From positions 1-64,000 of the forward strand of contig OENT01000519.1 in the NCBI GenBank assembly GCA_900239685.1: a stretch of 64,000 nucleotides of DNA, written 5' to 3'. The position numbers and the translations under genes were made by a program. Source of the stretch: Rotaria macrura (taxonomy: Eukaryota > Rotifera > Eurotatoria > Philodinida > Philodinidae). The notes under the pieces are model-generated. The model ran no database searches and was not told the origin of the DNA. It saw nothing but the letters and a program-made list of their open reading frames with translations. How positions within the stretch are numbered: position 1 is the first letter of the stretch; each line of letters begins with the position of its first letter. Positions 10,852-22,775 of this stretch are shown one piece after another.

Positions 10852-12042
10852 ATGTCTTCGGATTCAACAAATGTCATTCTCATTATTGGAGGTGGTCTAG
10901 GAGGCCTCGCTTTAGCTCAATTATTATTGCAAAGCTCGTCGTCCATTAAAGTGTTAGTATTCGAACGTGATCAAAATATAAATTCACGTGAACAAGGTTA
11001 TGTTATTGGTCTTGATACTATGGGGCTTGATGTATTACGTCAAATTCGAGTTCTTGACAATCTCATATGTGATGAGTCGGATGTAATTTGTACTTTATCT
11101 TATTTTCGATTAGTTAATAGTTATCTTGAAAAAATATTAGATTTTGATGCAAAAACTTGCAAATTAATCTATCGAGAAGATCTTCGACGGGCACTACTAA
11201 CTAATATTGATGTACAATGGAATAAACGGTTTATTTCATATGAAATATTTCCTGATGGCATTGTCGCTTATTTCGATGATGGTACAACTGCACATGGTAC
11301 AATACTTATTGGTTGTGATGGTGCTAAATCACGTGTTCGAACTCAACTAATACCGAACTTTCAGCGAAATGATCTTCGCATAATAAATATAGGTGGTACT
11401 GCAAACCAAAACGATGAAATGAAACGAATACAACAAATGACGAATCGATGTCTAGTACGAATATTCGGTGAACAAGGCCATTCATTACTTATTCTACCGT
11501 TTCGAAAATCGTGGATGTGGGCTCTTTCTTGGCCTGAGAAAAACGACAATTATGAAGAAATAAATCATGAATTTTCTGAATTAGTTCATCGTGTACGTCA
11601 GAATTTTCATAACGAGGAATTTGTTCGTTTAATCGAAACTAGTTTATCATCAGAATCAATAGGACCCTATAGACTTTATTCATCTTCGAATTTAAGACAA
11701 AATCCATTTCCAAGTAATTCTCGTGTAACATTACTTGGTGATGCTGCTCATCCAATGACTACACATGCTGGAAAAGGTGCTAATACAGCATTTTCTGATG
11801 CATATGATCTTTCTAATTTTCTTTTAAATCCTTCATCATCGTCTCTTGCTCACTATGAAGAAAAAATGTTCAAACGTGGTTTGTCTGCTGTGCAAACGTC
11901 TCTGTCGAGTACAAACATGATACATGCAGTTGGTTGGCGAGCTTCATTACGTAATAGTATATTTTTCATCATTCGTTATACGATGATGTTGATCAATGTT
12001 ATATCAACACCCTTACGTTGGCATAACAAAAAGCATGATTAA
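10852..12042 (+). CDS. FAD-dependent monooxygenase (PF01494-type), intronless
   Basis: A single-exon gene of 396 residues. The N-terminal Rossmann motif GGGLGG (residues 13-18) binds the ADP part of FAD; a middle GCDGAKSRVR motif and a late GDAAHPMTTHAGKG motif are the other signatures of aromatic-ring/PHBH-type flavin monooxygenases. A hydrophobic stretch near the C-terminus (FFIIRYTMMLINVI) could anchor the protein. The frame continues upstream to 10822 without an ATG, so the start is taken at 10852. A splice acceptor (ACTAATCAG) ends 12 bases before it. The substrate cannot be read from the sequence. Lack of introns among multi-exon neighbours and closer resemblance to fungal/bacterial members suggest horizontal gain; that origin is inference. 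Confidence 0.85.
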   Translation: MSSDSTNVILIIGGGLGGLALAQLLLQSSSSIKVLVFERDQNINSREQGYVIGLDTMGLDVLRQIRVLDNLICDESDVICTLSYFRLVNSYLEKILDFDAKTCKLIYREDLRRALLTNIDVQWNKRFISYEIFPDGIVAYFDDGTTAHGTILIGCDGAKSRVRTQLIPNFQRNDLRIINIGGTANQNDEMKRIQQMTNRCLVRIFGEQGHSLLILPFRKSWMWALSWPEKNDNYEEINHEFSELVHRVRQNFHNEEFVRLIETSLSSESIGPYRLYSSSNLRQNPFPSNSRVTLLGDAAHPMTTHAGKGANTAFSDAYDLSNFLLNPSSSSLAHYEEKMFKRGLSAVQTSLSSTNMIHAVGWRASLRNSIFFIIRYTMMLINVISTPLRWHNKKHD

Positions 12043-13019
12043 ATTTTACCTGTCTTGAAGAAGGATAGTTATCAATATAATAGTTGACGATAATGACGAG
12101 TGTTAGTTATCTTGGCATAAAAAGTAGAGAAAAAAAACGAATCGGTGCAAGAGAAGAGGTATAATACACAGCACAAAAAATTATTTTTGCACTACTGACG
12201 CGTTCGTCATAAAAAAAAAGAACGAACGCAATGAAGAAATGTAAGGTCTCTATATTTATTCACTCAAAGTTTTGTCTATGTATCCAGTCGTAAAAGAAAA
12301 GTATCCTTCGCAAATTTTTCTAGTACAATCATCTAAGTTAATAAATTATCTTTCTCTTAATTTATTAGAATTCAATCATCTTCATACAAGCACTAAATCA
12401 TTTCATGACGAAAATAAAAACGAAAGAAAAAAGAACACAAACGAATACTGTGCGTGGTGTCGAATAAAATTACAGTTGCAAGGAAATTTTATCAAAGGTA
12501 CATATTACATACACTTATCAGCACAATCGAAAAAATAAAGAGAATTGATTAAGTTCTACATTAATGCACTAAATGCGTGTTAGAATTAGGAATAAAAAGT
12601 GATATATGAAGGAAAATGACTTTATTATTGGTAAATTAAGTTCATGTGAAACTATGCTTTAAATTGAAACATGTTGAACGTTTTGATTTCTATTTTATAA
12701 ATTTTTTCAACTTCCTCTTTCTTCATAATCGTGTTTTCATTGTATTTTTTACATAAGAAAATAGAAATATGAAAGAAACCTTTCGTTTCCATTTCTAAAC
12801 ATTTGACTTAATAATTACAATTACATCAATATCTCACAACAACACATAATTGATCAACAGAATTATATTAGATTTTAACACGTCAATGTTTTTTTATGGA
12901 AGAGTAAATATCACACTTTAAAAGTTATTAGATCATCCTTCAAAGACAGTCAGTTCTAACGAACAAGAAAACTGTAGTTTTAAACTTAACTATTTGAGTA
13001 GAACACGGATCATGTGTTT
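12043..13019. other. Non-coding, downstream of the monooxygenase
   Basis: No gene was recognised. An 88-codon frame at 12272-12538 (+) is lysine/asparagine-rich, resembles no family I know, and is left out. Confidence 0.5.
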
Positions 13020-13136
13020 CTAGACGACAGTTGTGATTCTTTCATCGATTGCAAGTATTTTCTGCTGAATTTTCAAGTAAGATTGTGATTGATCGAGATT
13101 TTGCGGCAGGTCATTCTTCAATGTTTCTTTCTGTGT
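13020..13136 (-). CDS. Orphan last exon of an unidentified small coiled-coil protein
   Basis: After a clear acceptor (TTTTGTAG, ending at 13137) an open frame of 38 codons runs to a TAG at 13020-13022. It encodes a heptad-like, Gln/Leu-rich peptide (ETLKNDLPQNLDQSQSYLK, then IQQKILAIDERITTVV), which looks like a real protein rather than noise. A possible upstream exon lies near 13216-13250 (acceptor TACTTAG form), and exon-like sequence also occurs near 14880-14965, but I could not join them. The family is unknown, and the gene could also be a relic. Confidence 0.35.
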   Translation of the reverse strand, partial: TQKETLKNDLPQNLDQSQSYLKIQQKILAIDERITTVV

Positions 13137-15228
13137 CTACAAAATTTATATCAATCTATATCCGTTTATATGAAAACAATCTTGTTAAGATAACTCTTTT
13201 ATAGCTAAATTGTTCAACACACCAAATGATCGCTTGTGGTGTTGTAGTAACTAAGAAATAAATTGAAAATTTGAATACAAATAATCATTTTTGCCGAATG
13301 ATCACAAATCACAAAAAAAACGAATGCATTATTGACATATTAATTTTTGATTGCCTTGTGGATATTTACTCTTATGCATCGTTTTTTTTTTATTATCATC
13401 ATTATAACCACTGACTTATTGTAGGAAAGAGCTTTTTAATTCGATGCTTCTCAGCAAGTTTGTTCGTTGTTATGGACCTCATAGTATGGAGCTTGATGTT
13501 TAGCATTTTTTATGACAAGTAATATCGAGAGAAACGAAGAAGTAAAAAAGACGAGAGATCTTTCTTTGGATACTCTTTATGAATCATTGCGATTGCTTTG
13601 ATGCCATGGAAGTATATTGTATATTTTCATTCATAAAATGGAATTGTCAGCATTCTAATCATATTAATTAATTGAATAAGTTCTTTGTTATTTCTTAAAT
13701 TTACAAAATTATTCTCTCCAAAAAAGCAATGTTGTTGTCAACAAAGATAACATTAAAATCTAGTTTTCGTTTTAGATTATAAATAACAAGAAATGAAAAT
13801 TCTATTACATGTTTTAATATTCTTCGTTTATAATCACCACTTAACTTATCTATATAGTTGAAATTATTGATCTCCTTCGATTCGTCATGTTATTCATTGC
13901 TGTTTTAAAAAGTAATGAAACGCTATTTGCGATATTGAAGTTCTATTAAAAAGAAATAATAATAAATCCCTATCTGATCTTGTCAATACTTTTTAATTCA
14001 GCAAAAACTAAACCAATGAATTTATCTACAAGGTTAGTGTGTAACTATTGTTGGTAATAAATGGTAAGTATAAACTTCTTCGGACTATATGTGAATCTGA
14101 AATGTTTCCATCATAAATAACTTACAAGTAACGAAATATGATTGGCAACACATCAAAAATAGAAAAAAATCCATTGTTAAATAGTATGATGAATCGCTTT
14201 TATTTCAGAAGAATGCATGAAATACTGAAGCGTGCCTGTATGTACATATAAGCTACGAGAATATATATTTTTCTTAACTATTAAATAGCTGTCTTCGATA
14301 TAAACAAATCTAAAATATGCTTTAAATTTTAACTCATACCAACAAATCAAATCTATCAGCTCGCGGGTACGATTATTGATGAAAAATATTGACTCTGTCG
14401 AGTATCATCAGAAAATGTTGATACCAATCGAACTTGAGTAACAAAAAAAAATAACACGATCAATTTTTCAATGCAAACGTGAGTCATATTCAATATAAAA
14501 AAATTGTAATTTATCTATCATTATATCATTGAATGACATTATTGACATGATTGGTGATATAATATGTTACTTTTACTTTTTATTACAAAAAAACCACAAA
14601 GACTGAACACTGATTAGTAATGATTATAAAATATAATATGTGTAATTATATGAAAAATAACTTCATCAACTGTATTTATGCAGGTGTGCAAGAATAAACT
14701 AAAAGCAAAAATGGCAAGCACATCTTATTAATGCTCATCCAGAAAAAAAAGTTGTGAATAACAAAGAGGAAAACAACCGGAGAAGAAATCATGTAAGAAT
14801 AAGCTACTCGCATGAAATTAAAATAAAAGCAACATAGAAACTAAATATGTACCAGAAATAGAAAACAGTAGATAATAATTAGCATTTTGCTGAGCTGTAT
14901 AGTTGAGCTGTAATTGTTATCGATGATCTTTAATTTTTCGGCAAGCATTAGATACCTATGGAAGTGGAAACAAAAAGAACTACATTGAAAGACTGTAGGT
15001 TAAATTGCAAAATTGAAGAACGAATAAAAAAATGCACATGATCATGGCAAAACAGTCAAGTAAATGTTTGAGTCATGCATATAAATTAAAATGCCATATC
15101 TATTGATTTTAAGCAGTTGTGCAAATTCATATGTTTGGAAAGCAAAATTTAATCATCCTCAATGTATAAATAGTAGAATGAGACAAAAAAAAGAACAAAC
15201 GAAGCCATCGACCAACTCTCAATATGAA
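13137..15228. other. Mostly empty intergenic stretch
   Basis: AT-rich, with no recognised gene. A minus-strand frame near 14880-14965 beginning MLAEKLKIIDNN could be an exon of the small gene ending at 13020, but it lacks a clear donor. Confidence 0.4.
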
Positions 15229-15714
15229 TCATACCGAGTCGTCGAATTCTCTTTGTGCTTGATCAATAGCACGTTGTAAATCGAGTTCACCAGTACTTAA
15301 GTGTAGCATTGGTCTTTTTCGATTTTCTTCTTCTTTAAGACGATTCAAACGATCTCGTTGAATTTGAACAAGTGTATGGTCATGTTTTTTTAAATTTGTA
15401 TCTTGATACTGTCCTGATGGTGACTCACTATCGCCTATTGGCAGAGATATATGACCATCAGACACTACGATCACATCAGTTGTTGTCGTGGGACATAGGG
15501 GCTCATGCTCAGCTGAGAAACGTCCTGATATTCTACGATTATAATTATTATCTGATGAATCGAATTGTTTCGGTAATGAATTGATTTCATTCCAAGCTGT
15601 CCTTCGACATCGTTTCATAAAGAACTTCATTAATAGACCAATCAAACCAATAAGAATAAGTACACCCGGTATTCCAGCACCCAGACCGATACCCCATTTC
15701 GTTGATGTTTTCAT
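15229..15714 (-). CDS. Small single-pass membrane protein, family unknown
   Basis: A 161-residue open frame from the ATG at 15714. Residues about 11-33 form one strong hydrophobic helix (GAGIPGVLILIGLIGLLMKF) followed by a basic stop-transfer cluster (MKRCRR). The rest is a polar tail with predicted helical, charged C-terminal sequence (RDRLNRLKEEENRKRP), probably cytosolic. No signal peptide or ectodomain is seen. The frame is open a few codons above the ATG to an acceptor (CAATAG, 15730-15731), so either the ATG follows a trans-splice site or this is the last exon of a larger receptor. It starts about 200 bases downstream of the mL37 stop on the same strand, which would fit an operon. Confidence 0.6.
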   Translation of the reverse strand: MKTSTKWGIGLGAGIPGVLILIGLIGLLMKFFMKRCRRTAWNEINSLPKQFDSSDNNYNRRISGRFSAEHEPLCPTTTTDVIVVSDGHISLPIGDSESPSGQYQDTNLKKHDHTLVQIQRDRLNRLKEEENRKRPMLHLSTGELDLQRAIDQAQREFDDSV

Positions 15715-15911
15715 AGTTGAATGCAAATACTATTGTATGTCTTGTTAAATCATCAGAGAATAAAAGTACGAATGGAGACAGTGAAAAAAGGTACGGCAAC
15801 AAAATAAATCTGAAAAGAAAGATAGGTCTATGATAAGAAAAGCAAGAAAAAAGGCAAAGAGATTTCTCGTTTTCTTCTATTCTTTTTCCTAATGAGGTCA
15901 TTCGTTTTGTT

Positions 15912-18418
15912 TTATTTAACACCTTGTAAGTATAATGCTAAAATTTTCTGAAAAACTATTGGATTATATTTTAGTCTTTCCAAAACATATCGTTGTAAAT
16001 TTCGTTCTGTACCATATTGCGGATTATGCATAACCATTGATGGGCGATTATCATATAGATAGTTATCTTTATCAATCCATACATAATTACATTGTTGATC
16101 ATTTATATCGTTGTAATTCAATGTATTCAATTGAAATACAACGAAATGAAATAGTTCATCAAGAAGAAATATGGATTGAACTGTAACTGGCTTATGAAGA
16201 ATACCATTTGGATAAAGTTGACGTGCTTGAACAAGAGCAGAACCAAATGCGAACATAACCATACGTGCCAGACGTTCGTCTGTTGTTGACTCATGAACTA
16301 ATTCATCATTGGAGACATGAAATGTTGTATGAACATCTAAATGATAAAAGAAACTATTTCTCATCTTACGTATATATATATATATATGTTTAGAATAAAA
16401 TATGTACATCTGGCATATTCTGAAATAGCAAAACTTCAAGCAAAATTCTGTACAAGTGACAGATGAAAATAAAAAATTCGAATTTTACTGGTGGAAAGCG
16501 ATACATTTATAATAATCCCTGAGATATCCTTTTTTGTATCAGACAATAATGAGCTTATCTCTACATATTGTAAACGAAAAAATACAGAGGTTAACTATGT
16601 AAATTATCAATCAATCAATCATATGAAAATCGTTTTTCTCCATTGACGATAGACAGCGATACGAGTATTTACGAGCATGCTTGTTCGACCTAGATGTGGG
16701 CGTTCTTTAATATATTGACTTCAACATAAGAATACTCTCGAGACGTTTGGAATCAGAAATCAGAGCTGAAAATCTTGAACGCAACTAGAGAAATAAAATC
16801 TTTAGAGATATAGACAGAAATTCTATTTTTTTACGAATATATCAACGAAAGGAACGATAAATCCATATATAAAACTCACATGAATATTAATCAAATGTTT
16901 GTTCTCTTTTAAGTATCAAGAAATCATAGATTTATTAATTGGAATATGCGTAAATAATTTGAAGAGAGACAATGGATGATTAGTCGGAGTATCTCGCGTG
17001 ACTAAATGAACAACGGATGGAAGATTAATGTAGCTTTCCAAAGAGGAACTTGAATTGTAAACTCAAAGAATGATGAACAGAAATATGCAGAGTAAAAAAA
17101 CAACATATATCAATGCAGTCGAAGACGCAAATAAAAACTATTGACTTTTTTGTTCTTAGCTTATCATAGATAAAGGGAAATACATAACCTTGAAGGTATA
17201 TTGATAAAATAGATCAATTATGAATCATTTAACTAGTTTTAGACGTTTGCAATGTATATTACTGAAAATATGCGAACTATTGAAAATCGTCTTCAAAGAT
17301 ATTTACATTCATTTGCTTTTGTTTGTATCCATCCTTGCTCATCACCATCCTGATAAAGTTGCTCAGATGAAAGGTCAATTGTTGGATAGATAGGATACAT
17401 ATCTAAAAATTGATAATCCTTTCCTTGTATAAGATAGTGCCCGTTTGGATCATGGCTTGTTATCTGTTCATTATTATTGTCACCTGCAGAAATTTCTAAT
17501 TTATCTAAACGTTTAACAATTGGTGATAGTGGTGTGGGACTGGTGAGAAGATATTCATTTTTTCTTCGTAAATGTATTAATTCACTATATCGTTCGTATG
17601 TTGTATAAAACGGTATATTACGAAATAAATGTCTTTTAAATAAATCTGGATATCGTCCACCTAAGGATTCACAAAGATGAATAATATTTTCAAGTAATAT
17701 TGACATCTGTCTTGAACGTGGTACAGCATATTCAATACGAAATGATCGACGTTGCTTTAAAGGAGTCTTTTTTCTTGGTAATTGTTCTTTTGTGGCATCA
17801 TATGCTATTGCTTGACGAATATATGATTGAATTAAATCATCTTGATCAGGCAATGATATTTGTCCGAGATTTTGTTTTATTGTTTGAGGTAATTCATAGA
17901 ATGGTATTGTTTTCGTTAATAAACATGCTTGATCAACACCTATAAGATAGAAATAAAAAAGATGATGATAGAAATGAAAACTTTATTTGAATATGGTTCG
18001 TCTTGTCTCTTTTAAGATTTTCAAATAATCACCTGCGTGTAACTTGGTTTTCGAATCAAATAAAAAGACAGGTCGATCACGATGAAACAGAGGATGCTGT
18101 TCAATGGGTGATGGTGGTACAAGATATTCGAACATAGGATGTCGAGTTGGACTTATCCAAGGTGTTGATTCATCAGGAAGAGCATTTTGATCTGGCTCAT
18201 GCAATGGATCAATAATATTGATTTGACGACCTTCTAATGCTTTCGGTATAGTTAGTTTTGGTTCGTTGAATTTCCCCTTCTCTTGCCATACCCCTATAAA
18301 AATTCATAATTGAAAATTTAGAGAATAAGAACAATTTCGTTCAATTACATTTCCATTGTCGATGCAATGGTTTCGTAAATGGTTTGAATAAACCACGAAG
18401 CTCAGTGATTTTTGGCAT
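15912..18418 (-). CDS. MRPL37: Mitochondrial large ribosomal subunit protein mL37
   Basis: Four exons: 18349-18418, 18033-18293, 17307-17939, 15912-16336; phases close to give 462 residues (the human protein has about 420). Family-specific segments include GVDQACLLTKT spanning the exon 2/3 junction, YPIYPTIDL near the end of exon 3, MVMFAFGSALVQAR, FQLNT and the C-terminal ILALYLQG. mL37 is a metazoan-specific protein of the mitochondrial 39S subunit, related to mS30. The last intron is about 1 kb, long for this region; the others are roughly 55-95 bases. The stop codon overlaps a poly(A) signal (AAATAAAAC on the coding strand), so the 3' UTR may be very short, and the next gene begins about 200 bases on. 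Confidence 0.93.
16337..17306 (-). other. Long intron 3 of mL37
   Basis: This 970-base intron contains a short TA repeat at about 16369-16387 and no recognisable element or exon. Confidence 0.6.
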
Positions 18419-20394
18419 ATTTTTCTAACCTTTTATTTCTATGCACGAATGAATAAATATATCTGTATATGTATCTGTATCTTGTAAGAATGTATATATG
18501 TATGCGTACGTACAATAGAGAGTGTGACTCATTCCTGAATTTTCATTGGCTCTTCAGAAGCGTTTAAAATATAGTTGGCGTTACCTTTCATTGATGTCGA
18601 TTTCAAAGAAAGTGGCTGGGTCAACATATCGAAAATTTTTTTTTTGTATTCGTTATTATTTCATAGGAGTTGTTTTCTAAGTCCGTTGCTAAGTGCTTCA
18701 AGTACTATGTTGATGAATTATGGCGTCGTGGTCAAAGACAATAATGAATAGATTATGACGTATGTCTACCTCGGGGGACGCGCGTACCATTTGAGCACAA
18801 TAACGCATTGAAATAAAGAATAAAGTTTCACCAATGCTAGTACGAATGAATAAGAAAATATGGTTTCACTTTTATTGGAATATTAGATTGTGTTTTGATA
18901 TTGTGAATCAATATTGCGTTATTGTCTGTTTTTTCAATAAATACGAATGATCTGTGTACAGAACCAAACTGAATTAGGCTTTCGAAACATTTCAAGTTGT
19001 TCATCGCATGTAGTTCATTGAACTGCACATGTTATATTTGTTGTAAGGAGAAATGAACGAGTTTGTGATAATATGGGAAAAATCAAACCATGCCCATGAT
19101 ACAAGAACTTGATGAGAAAATATTGTTTTTAAACAACATGAAAAAATAGCACCATTTTTAAACACTTCAGTCTGTGATAATTATTGTTTAAAAGAACAAA
19201 TATGTGCAAGAAAATCCTGTACATATTCACAAATCTAGCAGAGTGTTCAAACAGACATACGTGATGATGAGTTCTCTTTTCAAGATTTATTAGATTGTGT
19301 GGATGACTGTCATTAAATGTATCTATACCTTTTTGCCATGTATCCATCCATATCCATACACAAGCAAAGAATGGAACACAATAAAATAACAGCAACAGCA
19401 ACCCACACCCAACATTAGATCACCCATACAACTAGTATAACGAAGTATACAAGGACGGCGCAACCATCTCACGTAGAGATCAATGAGATACATTAGGCTA
19501 AGTAGCACTATCTAGGCGAAATACCATGTCGTATAGCCGTGTGAATTTATTGCGTTACCAAGACTTATACACTACTAACGGTATACTTGACATTTGCTAA
19601 ACTATCATCCATACTGTGTACAGTATGATCTTCCAATGTCTTGTGAAACTGCATCCTAACATCCGATCATTCAGTTTTACTCTTCAATGTCAAATACTGA
19701 CGTTTGATGTGAGTTTTTTTTAATTTTCCGGATAAATTTAATTAATCGACATATGGTACACTTCTCATCTATTTTGATTATGATGCATATTAGATGTCTA
19801 CTTGACAAAGTCATCAAAGTTCTTAACAGTCCCATCTTTTAAAATGAACCAAAGATATGATAGGTTCGACTAAAAACATAACTTTTATTAAGAACTCATA
19901 AAATCCTATGAAATTATATTTTGCAGCCAAGATTAAAATATTCTTTTTCATTCCAAAAATGTTACGAAAGCTATAAATATCAGAGAAGGAAATCATAGAT
20001 GCATAAATATAATGAAGAAAGAGTAAGAATGCAAACAAAGATAGCGAAATTGAAGCGTATCATGCATAAGAAGAGTCCAAACCGATTAGGATTCCATAAG
20101 CGATCCTATTTGACAAAAATCATAATGATAAAGTTACAACAACAATATCTTATGATGGATAGTTCGGAAAACGAGATAAAAGAACATATCGAATAGTTTT
20201 GTTGCTATTTATGACCACACAATAAGATCTTGCCTCAATTCATCACATCGTGATCGTTCTAAATATTCTTTCATAAAAATAAAACATAATGAATTATCGA
20301 AAAATCTTCTTCTTTCTCAACTCTTTATTAATAGAAGATCATTCCTATAGGATAAACTTGTACAAAAAAAAAACAATGTTCAAAAGAATTTTAA
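18419..20394. other. Intergenic, mL37 promoter side to SKI8 3' end
   Basis: Nearly 2 kb without a recognisable gene. Several 60-90 codon frames on the minus strand (18837-19508) look like chance: they are Cys/Trp/Phe-rich, overlap each other and match no family. Confidence 0.5.
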
Positions 20395-21821
20395 TTAATG
20401 AGCGAATGAATGTACTATAATACTTTTATCCTGTGACATCGATACAAATTGTGTACCCGAATAATTAAATCTAACACACCACACTTGATCGGAATGTTCA
20501 GCAGATGTATAAACACATCGTTTTGCTTTTGTATCCCATATTTTAACCGATTTATCGGACGAACTAGAAAATTCAAATCAAAGATGAAATTTTTACGAAT
20601 CAACGATAGATACATACGATGAAATTAAGTGTTGATTATCTGAACTGAATGCTACACTAAGCACCCATGAACTATGACCAGATAATGTACTTACAGTTGT
20701 TGGTTGAGCAGTATGTCTACGGAAAACAAAACAAGAACAGTGAGTTACTGAAGTAAAGGATACATTTGAAGTTACATGTCATGAAGTCGAATATGACAAT
20801 CATCAGATGCCGAAGCCAACACTTGAGAATCCGGTGAAAAACATAATGCACGAATGGGCATAGCATGACCTGTCAATGTTTAAATGATAATTCGAAATGA
20901 AAATGAAAATATTCAATATTTACCTTCAACTGTATGTAATAATTTTCCAGTTGCTACATCAAAAATATTGACGAAACCATTTTGTGAACCACATGCAAGT
21001 AATTTACCATCAGGACTCTAAATAGAACTCATACTCATATTAATGATCGTTGTCTCTATTTGTCGCACAACAAAACTAGGTTTCCTTACATAAATCGCAC
21101 TTAATACAAATTTGGTTTGCGTATCTAATGTCATTTCTTTTTGTCCATTTTCAGAATTATATAAATCAACTTTACCACCAAAACTTCCCGTCGCAATATA
21201 TTGTCCATCGGGTGAAAATGCTAAACTCCAGGCATTGACTAAAAAAATGAATGAATAGTCAATATTGATTAATCGAATTTCATACTTTACCTGGAGTTGC
21301 GTCAATATCACGAATAAGTTTTCCACTCTCAATATCCCATAGTTTTATTTGAGCATCAAGTGCGCATGTTGCTACAACTAAATGAATTTGCAGAAAAAAG
21401 AAGAAAGTTAACAAGATTAAGACTATTGAAGAAGGTCATGGTATCGTTCGTTTCACAAACCTGTTCCTTGTGGATTAACGTCAACTGATACAATACCAAG
21501 ACGATGACCCGTACATGTATATTTTAATTCGAGTTTTTCTTTATACCACGACCAAATTTTAACTTTGTCATCAATAGAACCACTTATTATATGTTCAGAA
21601 CCATCTTTCAAACTTTTTGTCCATGCACCCGCCCAAATACCATCTTCATGAGCTATAATAAGAGAAAAAGATTTATTATATTCATCGTTTACTGTGAGAA
21701 AACGACGAGGGTTTGTTTTTTTTATACCATTGTCTTGACGACATAAACATTTTGCAGCCTACAAAAAAAGATAAATGAGAAAAATTTTCAGCTAAACATT
21801 TTTTCTTACCACTTCCGGCAT
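20395..21821 (-). CDS. WDR61: SKI8 / WDR61 WD40 protein
   Basis: Nine exons: 21810-21821, 21728-21758, 21461-21652, 21291-21377, 21090-21238, 20924-21017, 20776-20869, 20618-20716, 20395-20563. They sum to 308 residues (human 305), with tiny first and second exons. The seven-bladed propeller has the family's hallmark segments: AHEDGIW at the N-terminus, [51 protein letters not shown] and [12 protein letters not shown]. The protein is a shared subunit of the PAF1 transcription-elongation complex and of the cytosolic SKI complex that feeds mRNA to the exosome. Similarity extends along the whole chain. Introns are mostly about 50-80 bases. A weak acceptor lies 8 bases before the ATG. Confidence 0.96.
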
Positions 21822-22775
21822 GAATGATTCTTATTAAATTATTTCAATCTAGAGTAATATTTCATTCAAGATTAATATTTTAGCTGAAAATTTAAAAAAA
21901 AAATAGAAACAAAGAAAATATTGCAAATATCAACCTCTCTCAATCAATTACTGGTCTTTATTGAACTACTGGTGCATCGAATACAGAATGAGAATGCATA
22001 TGAAGGATAGAGGTCGTGCATGGCAAAGTACAAAATAGGAACTGAATTTCAAGATAATCCTTCATGTTATTTATCTATCATTCAAGTTATTTGAAACTTG
22101 AATTATTTCAAGATAGTAGAATTATGCTTCGATTTACTATGTATATATAGTTTTGCTAGTGTAGTCACTGACATTATCTATCGGCACATTTAATAGTAAA
22201 CTGATCATGTGGCGTTAGAAGTTAATCATGTAAAATACGATGGACATCGGCTCGTTAAGTTTATCCAAAATGAAATGCACACGGAACTTGATTGTCCTGG
22301 ATAAGATGAGCTATGCGTACTTATTCTGTCTTCTTCTTTTTGCAATCAAAATGTTAGTAGTATTGTGAAAAGTTTTAGGTTTATCATGTGCATACTACAA
22401 ATATTATAAAGTATTAGTTCTATTTCTTTTCTTCTTAGACGATTTAATTCATCAATATCAAGTGTTTGGATCTATTGAATATTTTTCTGTTTGAAATGAA
22501 GTCAATCGTACGAATCTTAAAATACATTCTTTAGATAGATATTTAAAAAACAATGTTGATTGAAAATTCTTTTTTACACTTTATATTTTAAATTTAAGAA
22601 TTCTTGATGAAAAAAAAGAACTTCATCTATTATGAAAAAAATATTTCATTGTTGAATAGCACCCACAATAAGTATTCTGCGGATTATTTAAATTCAGTAC
22701 GAAAAGAATCATAAACGAAACATCCAATATGTTCTTTCTTTCTTGACATGTTTGATTTTGCACAAACTTTCAATA
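21822..22775. other. Intergenic, SKI8 promoter to peptide deformylase 3' end
   Basis: No gene recognised. The region should hold the SKI8 promoter on the left and the deformylase 3' UTR on the right. Confidence 0.5.

Noticed and set aside
12272..12538. 88-codon plus-strand frame downstream of the monooxygenase
   Set aside because: Lys/Asn-rich, no recognisable motif, no upstream signals.
14880..14965. Exon-like minus-strand frame starting MLAEKLKIIDNN
   Set aside because: No clear donor site and no demonstrable link to the exon at 13020.
17983..18032. Extension of mL37 exon 2 to its in-frame stop
   Set aside because: Splicing at 18033 joins LHAG to VDQACLLTKT, which matches the family; the extension does not.
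18837..19508. Three overlapping minus-strand frames of 60-90 codons
   Set aside because: Overlapping in different frames, unlike proteins, and not linked by splice sites.
19860..19880. GGTTCGACT resembling a tRNA B box
   Set aside because: No A box at the right distance and no cloverleaf stems.
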